Positions 14,249 through 16,129 of a DNA stretch of 16,129 bases are shown piece by piece. The position numbers were made by a program, and so were the translations under genes. Under the pieces are notes generated by a model. That model made no database searches. It was not told the DNA's origin and saw only the letters and a program-made list of their open reading frames with translations. Source of the DNA: an uncultured Coprococcus sp. (lineage in GTDB: Bacteria; Bacillota; Clostridia; Lachnospirales; Lachnospiraceae); contig USSH01000025.1 in the NCBI GenBank assembly GCA_900557435.1, positions 1-16,129 on the forward strand. Direction: 5' to 3'. The stretch's first letter is position 1; every line of letters starts with the position of its first letter.

Positions 14249-16074
14249 TATCCATAGGCATATATTCCGAGATCACGCAGTATTGACAGAGAGATCTTCG
14301 ATGCGGAAAGTCCGTCCGCTGATAAAAACTGATTGTCATTTTCAGAAAGTGATATATTCGTGGCGAAAAAGTAATCATTATCATTAGATGTAATGAATCC
14401 GACGAACCAGCCGTTTATATTTATATCATCAACTCTGCCGGTACCTGTCTTGCCATACAGACTTTTTCCATCTGAGTTTGCAATAAACATGGACTCTATA
14501 ACTGTATCCACATTTGTCTTAGACAGTTTCCAATCATTTTTTTTCAGGTGACATAGCAGTTCTACCTGCTCTACCGGGGATATAGTCAGAGAGGATTCCA
14601 GCCAGTAACAGTTCTGAGCTGAATTGATATTCTGATTTCCATATTCAATAAGACTGAGAAAATTTTTCACATCTGTGTGGTCCATGGCTGCATCCAGATT
14701 GTCAAAATACCAGTTTACAGATCCGGTCATGGCAGATCGAAGTGTCTGGTCTGTGTTCCAGGCATCAAAAGGGTAAGTGCTCCCATCCCAGCGCATAAAT
14801 GAGTTGTCGGAAGTTATGATGCCATGTTCAAGAGCCATCACTGCGTCATATATTTTATATGTAGAATCCGGTGAAGTGCGGCATAGAGCTCTGTCCTGGT
14901 TATAGATAAACCATTTATCATTTCCTTTGTCGTACAGCACAAAACAGCCGTTGTAGCCAGAAAAGTAGCTGGATAGATCCAAGGATTCCAGATTCACTGG
15001 GGCAAAATCCTTGTATTGTGTATCATCCAGAGCATATACAGATAATGGCGCACTTACAGTCATCAGCAATATGATAATGAAAAATGCATATATACATTTT
15101 CGTTTTTCTCTCTTGGTGACAGGTTTGAAATCAACAATAAGCTGAAGTCTTATTTTAAGTAATTTTTTCCTGCTTTTGCTCTTGAATGATAGCGATGATG
15201 AACTACGGGATCTGCTTGCAGCCGCACGGAGGATGGTCTGCCCATACTTCGCGGCATAGTTTTGACCGAGGCTCTGCAATACATCATTGTCACATGCTTT
15301 TTCTCTGTCATGTCTTGCTGTATGTAATGTGTATATAACAACAGGATTGAACCAATACAGTATGCAGAATATACAGATAAACATATTCACGGCATTGTCT
15401 CTACGTTTAAAATGTTGTAGTTCATGTAACAAAATATGTCTCAGGTCGGTTATTGTGTAATCGGATATGCAGTCGTTGATTTGCCGTGGAATATATATAA
15501 CAGGGCGGAATACACCTACAATGACCGCTCCAGATAAAGCAGAGGAGTAATATAATTTCGGTTTGTATCTGCGCACATTGCAGAGCTCAAGGCATTCCGA
15601 ATATATATTCAATATGACAGTATCGTCGGTGACTGGAACAGCAGATTTTTTCAGCTTGTATAGTGATATGCCTGACACTATTAAACGGATAGAAAATATG
15701 CAAACTCCGGCAAGCCAGATAATAAAAAGGATCTTTGGATATATTGTTGATGTACTGTTTACAGATATAGCAAAGTCGTTCATCCAGTTCCCATTTGATG
15801 AAGGGCTGGTATTGATAGGCACAGGAGTAACTGTATTTGCGGCAGAAGTACCTCTGTGAAATAATGATCGTATGAAACCTATGGCCTGGAATATAAATGA
15901 ATTATTTACAGGGATAAATGGAATTACGAGAAGAAACAGCACAATATATATGGTGTTGTATCTGCCGTTACATGTTAGCTGTTTTCTGAACATAAATCGA
16001 ACAAATATCAGTAGTAGCAGAGAGAAACTTATGGATATATTGCTGATAAAAAAATGTGTGAAAAATTGAGTCAA
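14236..16074 (-). CDS. blaR1: BlaR1/MecR1-type beta-lactam sensor-transducer (M56 metalloprotease)
   Basis: This integral-membrane receptor is predicted to bind beta-lactams outside and then trigger an inside zinc protease that leads to loss of the BlaI repressor. In its 612 residues, membrane helices lie near 10-29, 41-55, 115-137 and 328-347. The zinc motif HELQH is at 217-221 with a third ligand, probably E258 in REKACD. The external penicillin-binding domain (about 360-610) has the class D motifs STYK at 404-407 (acylated Ser404, Lys407), SVN at 452-454 and KTG at 542-544. All catalytic residues are present, so it looks intact. The start is TTG 16074 with GGGAGG nine bases upstream (16084-16089) inside the blaI 3' end; the gap to the blaI stop is 3 bases, the usual operon arrangement. 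Length matches family members (about 585-601 aa). Confidence 0.92.
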   Translation of the reverse strand: MTQFFTHFFISNISISFSLLLLIFVRFMFRKQLTCNGRYNTIYIVLFLLVIPFIPVNNSFIFQAIGFIRSLFHRGTSAANTVTPVPINTSPSSNGNWMNDFAISVNSTSTIYPKILFIIWLAGVCIFSIRLIVSGISLYKLKKSAVPVTDDTVILNIYSECLELCNVRRYKPKLYYSSALSGAVIVGVFRPVIYIPRQINDCISDYTITDLRHILLHELQHFKRRDNAVNMFICIFCILYWFNPVVIYTLHTARHDREKACDNDVLQSLGQNYAAKYGQTILRAAASRSRSSSSLSFKSKSRKKLLKIRLQLIVDFKPVTKREKRKCIYAFFIIILLMTVSAPLSVYALDDTQYKDFAPVNLESLDLSSYFSGYNGCFVLYDKGNDKWFIYNQDRALCRTSPDSTYKIYDAVMALEHGIITSDNSFMRWDGSTYPFDAWNTDQTLRSAMTGSVNWYFDNLDAAMDHTDVKNFLSLIEYGNQNINSAQNCYWLESSLTISPVEQVELLCHLKKNDWKLSKTNVDTVIESMFIANSDGKSLYGKTGTGRVDDININGWFVGFITSNDNDYFFATNISLSENDNQFLSADGLSASKISLSILRDLGIYAYGYQSE

Positions 16075-16077
16075 GCC

Positions 16078-16129
16078 TTATTTCCTCCCGGTGCCTTTTA
16101 CATTTAATATGTCTTGAAGTTCCTTTATA
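16078..16129 (-). CDS. blaI: BlaI/MecI-family repressor, last 16 codons (cut by window edge)
   Basis: Reading the - strand from the right edge, a frame starting at 16128 gives IKELQDILNVKGTGRK followed by TAA at 16080-16078, three bases before the blaR1 start. The ending of a helical ELQDIL-type segment plus a short basic tail, and the position immediately upstream of blaR1, are what is expected for the C-terminus of a BlaI-type winged-helix repressor. The DNA-binding domain and any protease site lie outside the window, so the identification rests mostly on gene order. Confidence 0.7.
   Translation of the reverse strand, partial: IKELQDILNVKGTGRK

Noticed and set aside
1..16129. Search for tRNA, rRNA, insertion sequences and phage integrase
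   Set aside because: No cloverleaf, rRNA segment, transposase motif or terminal inverted repeats flanking a transposase were seen.

Overview
The window reads as chromosome of a gut Lachnospiraceae-type Firmicute (Coprococcus/Eubacterium-like). This is an inference from moderate GC with many AGA/ATA/GGA codons, strong GGAGG ribosome sites, BceRS-AB and BlaI/BlaR1 regulation, a C_GCAxxG_C_C protein and an HgdB-type protein. No taxonomic marker is present. Genes lie on the + strand until the last ~1.9 kb, which is on the - strand.

Region 1 (1-3720) is an ABC export operon: an ATPase cut by the left edge, a 758-aa FtsX-type permease and a 211-aa membrane protein, closed by a hairpin terminator. 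Region 2 (3923-5144) is a single (R)-2-hydroxyacyl-CoA dehydratase/activase-related (HgdB-like) protein split by a +1 frame change into two overlapping reading frames.

Region 3 (5214-10096) is a complete Bce-type peptide-sensing and resistance module: response regulator, intramembrane-sensing histidine kinase, ABC ATPase and 10-TM permease with a large external domain. A TTACA-N4-TGTAA operator precedes the transporter genes. Region 4 (10166-10872) is a type III toxin-antitoxin system of the ToxIN/AbiQ family: a promoter, two 37/38-nt tandem antitoxin-RNA repeats, a UUCG-loop terminator and the ToxN-like endoribonuclease. The toxin gene overlaps, by ATGA, a C_GCAxxG_C_C redox-type gene. A GNAT acetyltransferase and a 3' relic of a hexapeptide-repeat sugar O-acetyltransferase follow.

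Region 5 (11924-16129) looks like a beta-lactam-type sensing circuit with an unusual output. A consensus promoter overlaps a perfect 25-bp-arm palindrome centred on TACA-AA-TGTA, the hallmark of BlaI/MecI operators. It drives an internally duplicated 751-aa lipoprotein. Convergent to it are a full BlaR1/MecR1 sensor (M56 metalloprotease plus class-D-like penicillin-binding domain) and, at the right edge, the last 16 codons of its BlaI-type repressor. The proposal that BlaI/BlaR1 controls this lipoprotein instead of a beta-lactamase is the most novel hypothesis here. The type III TA locus is the clearest known defence system.
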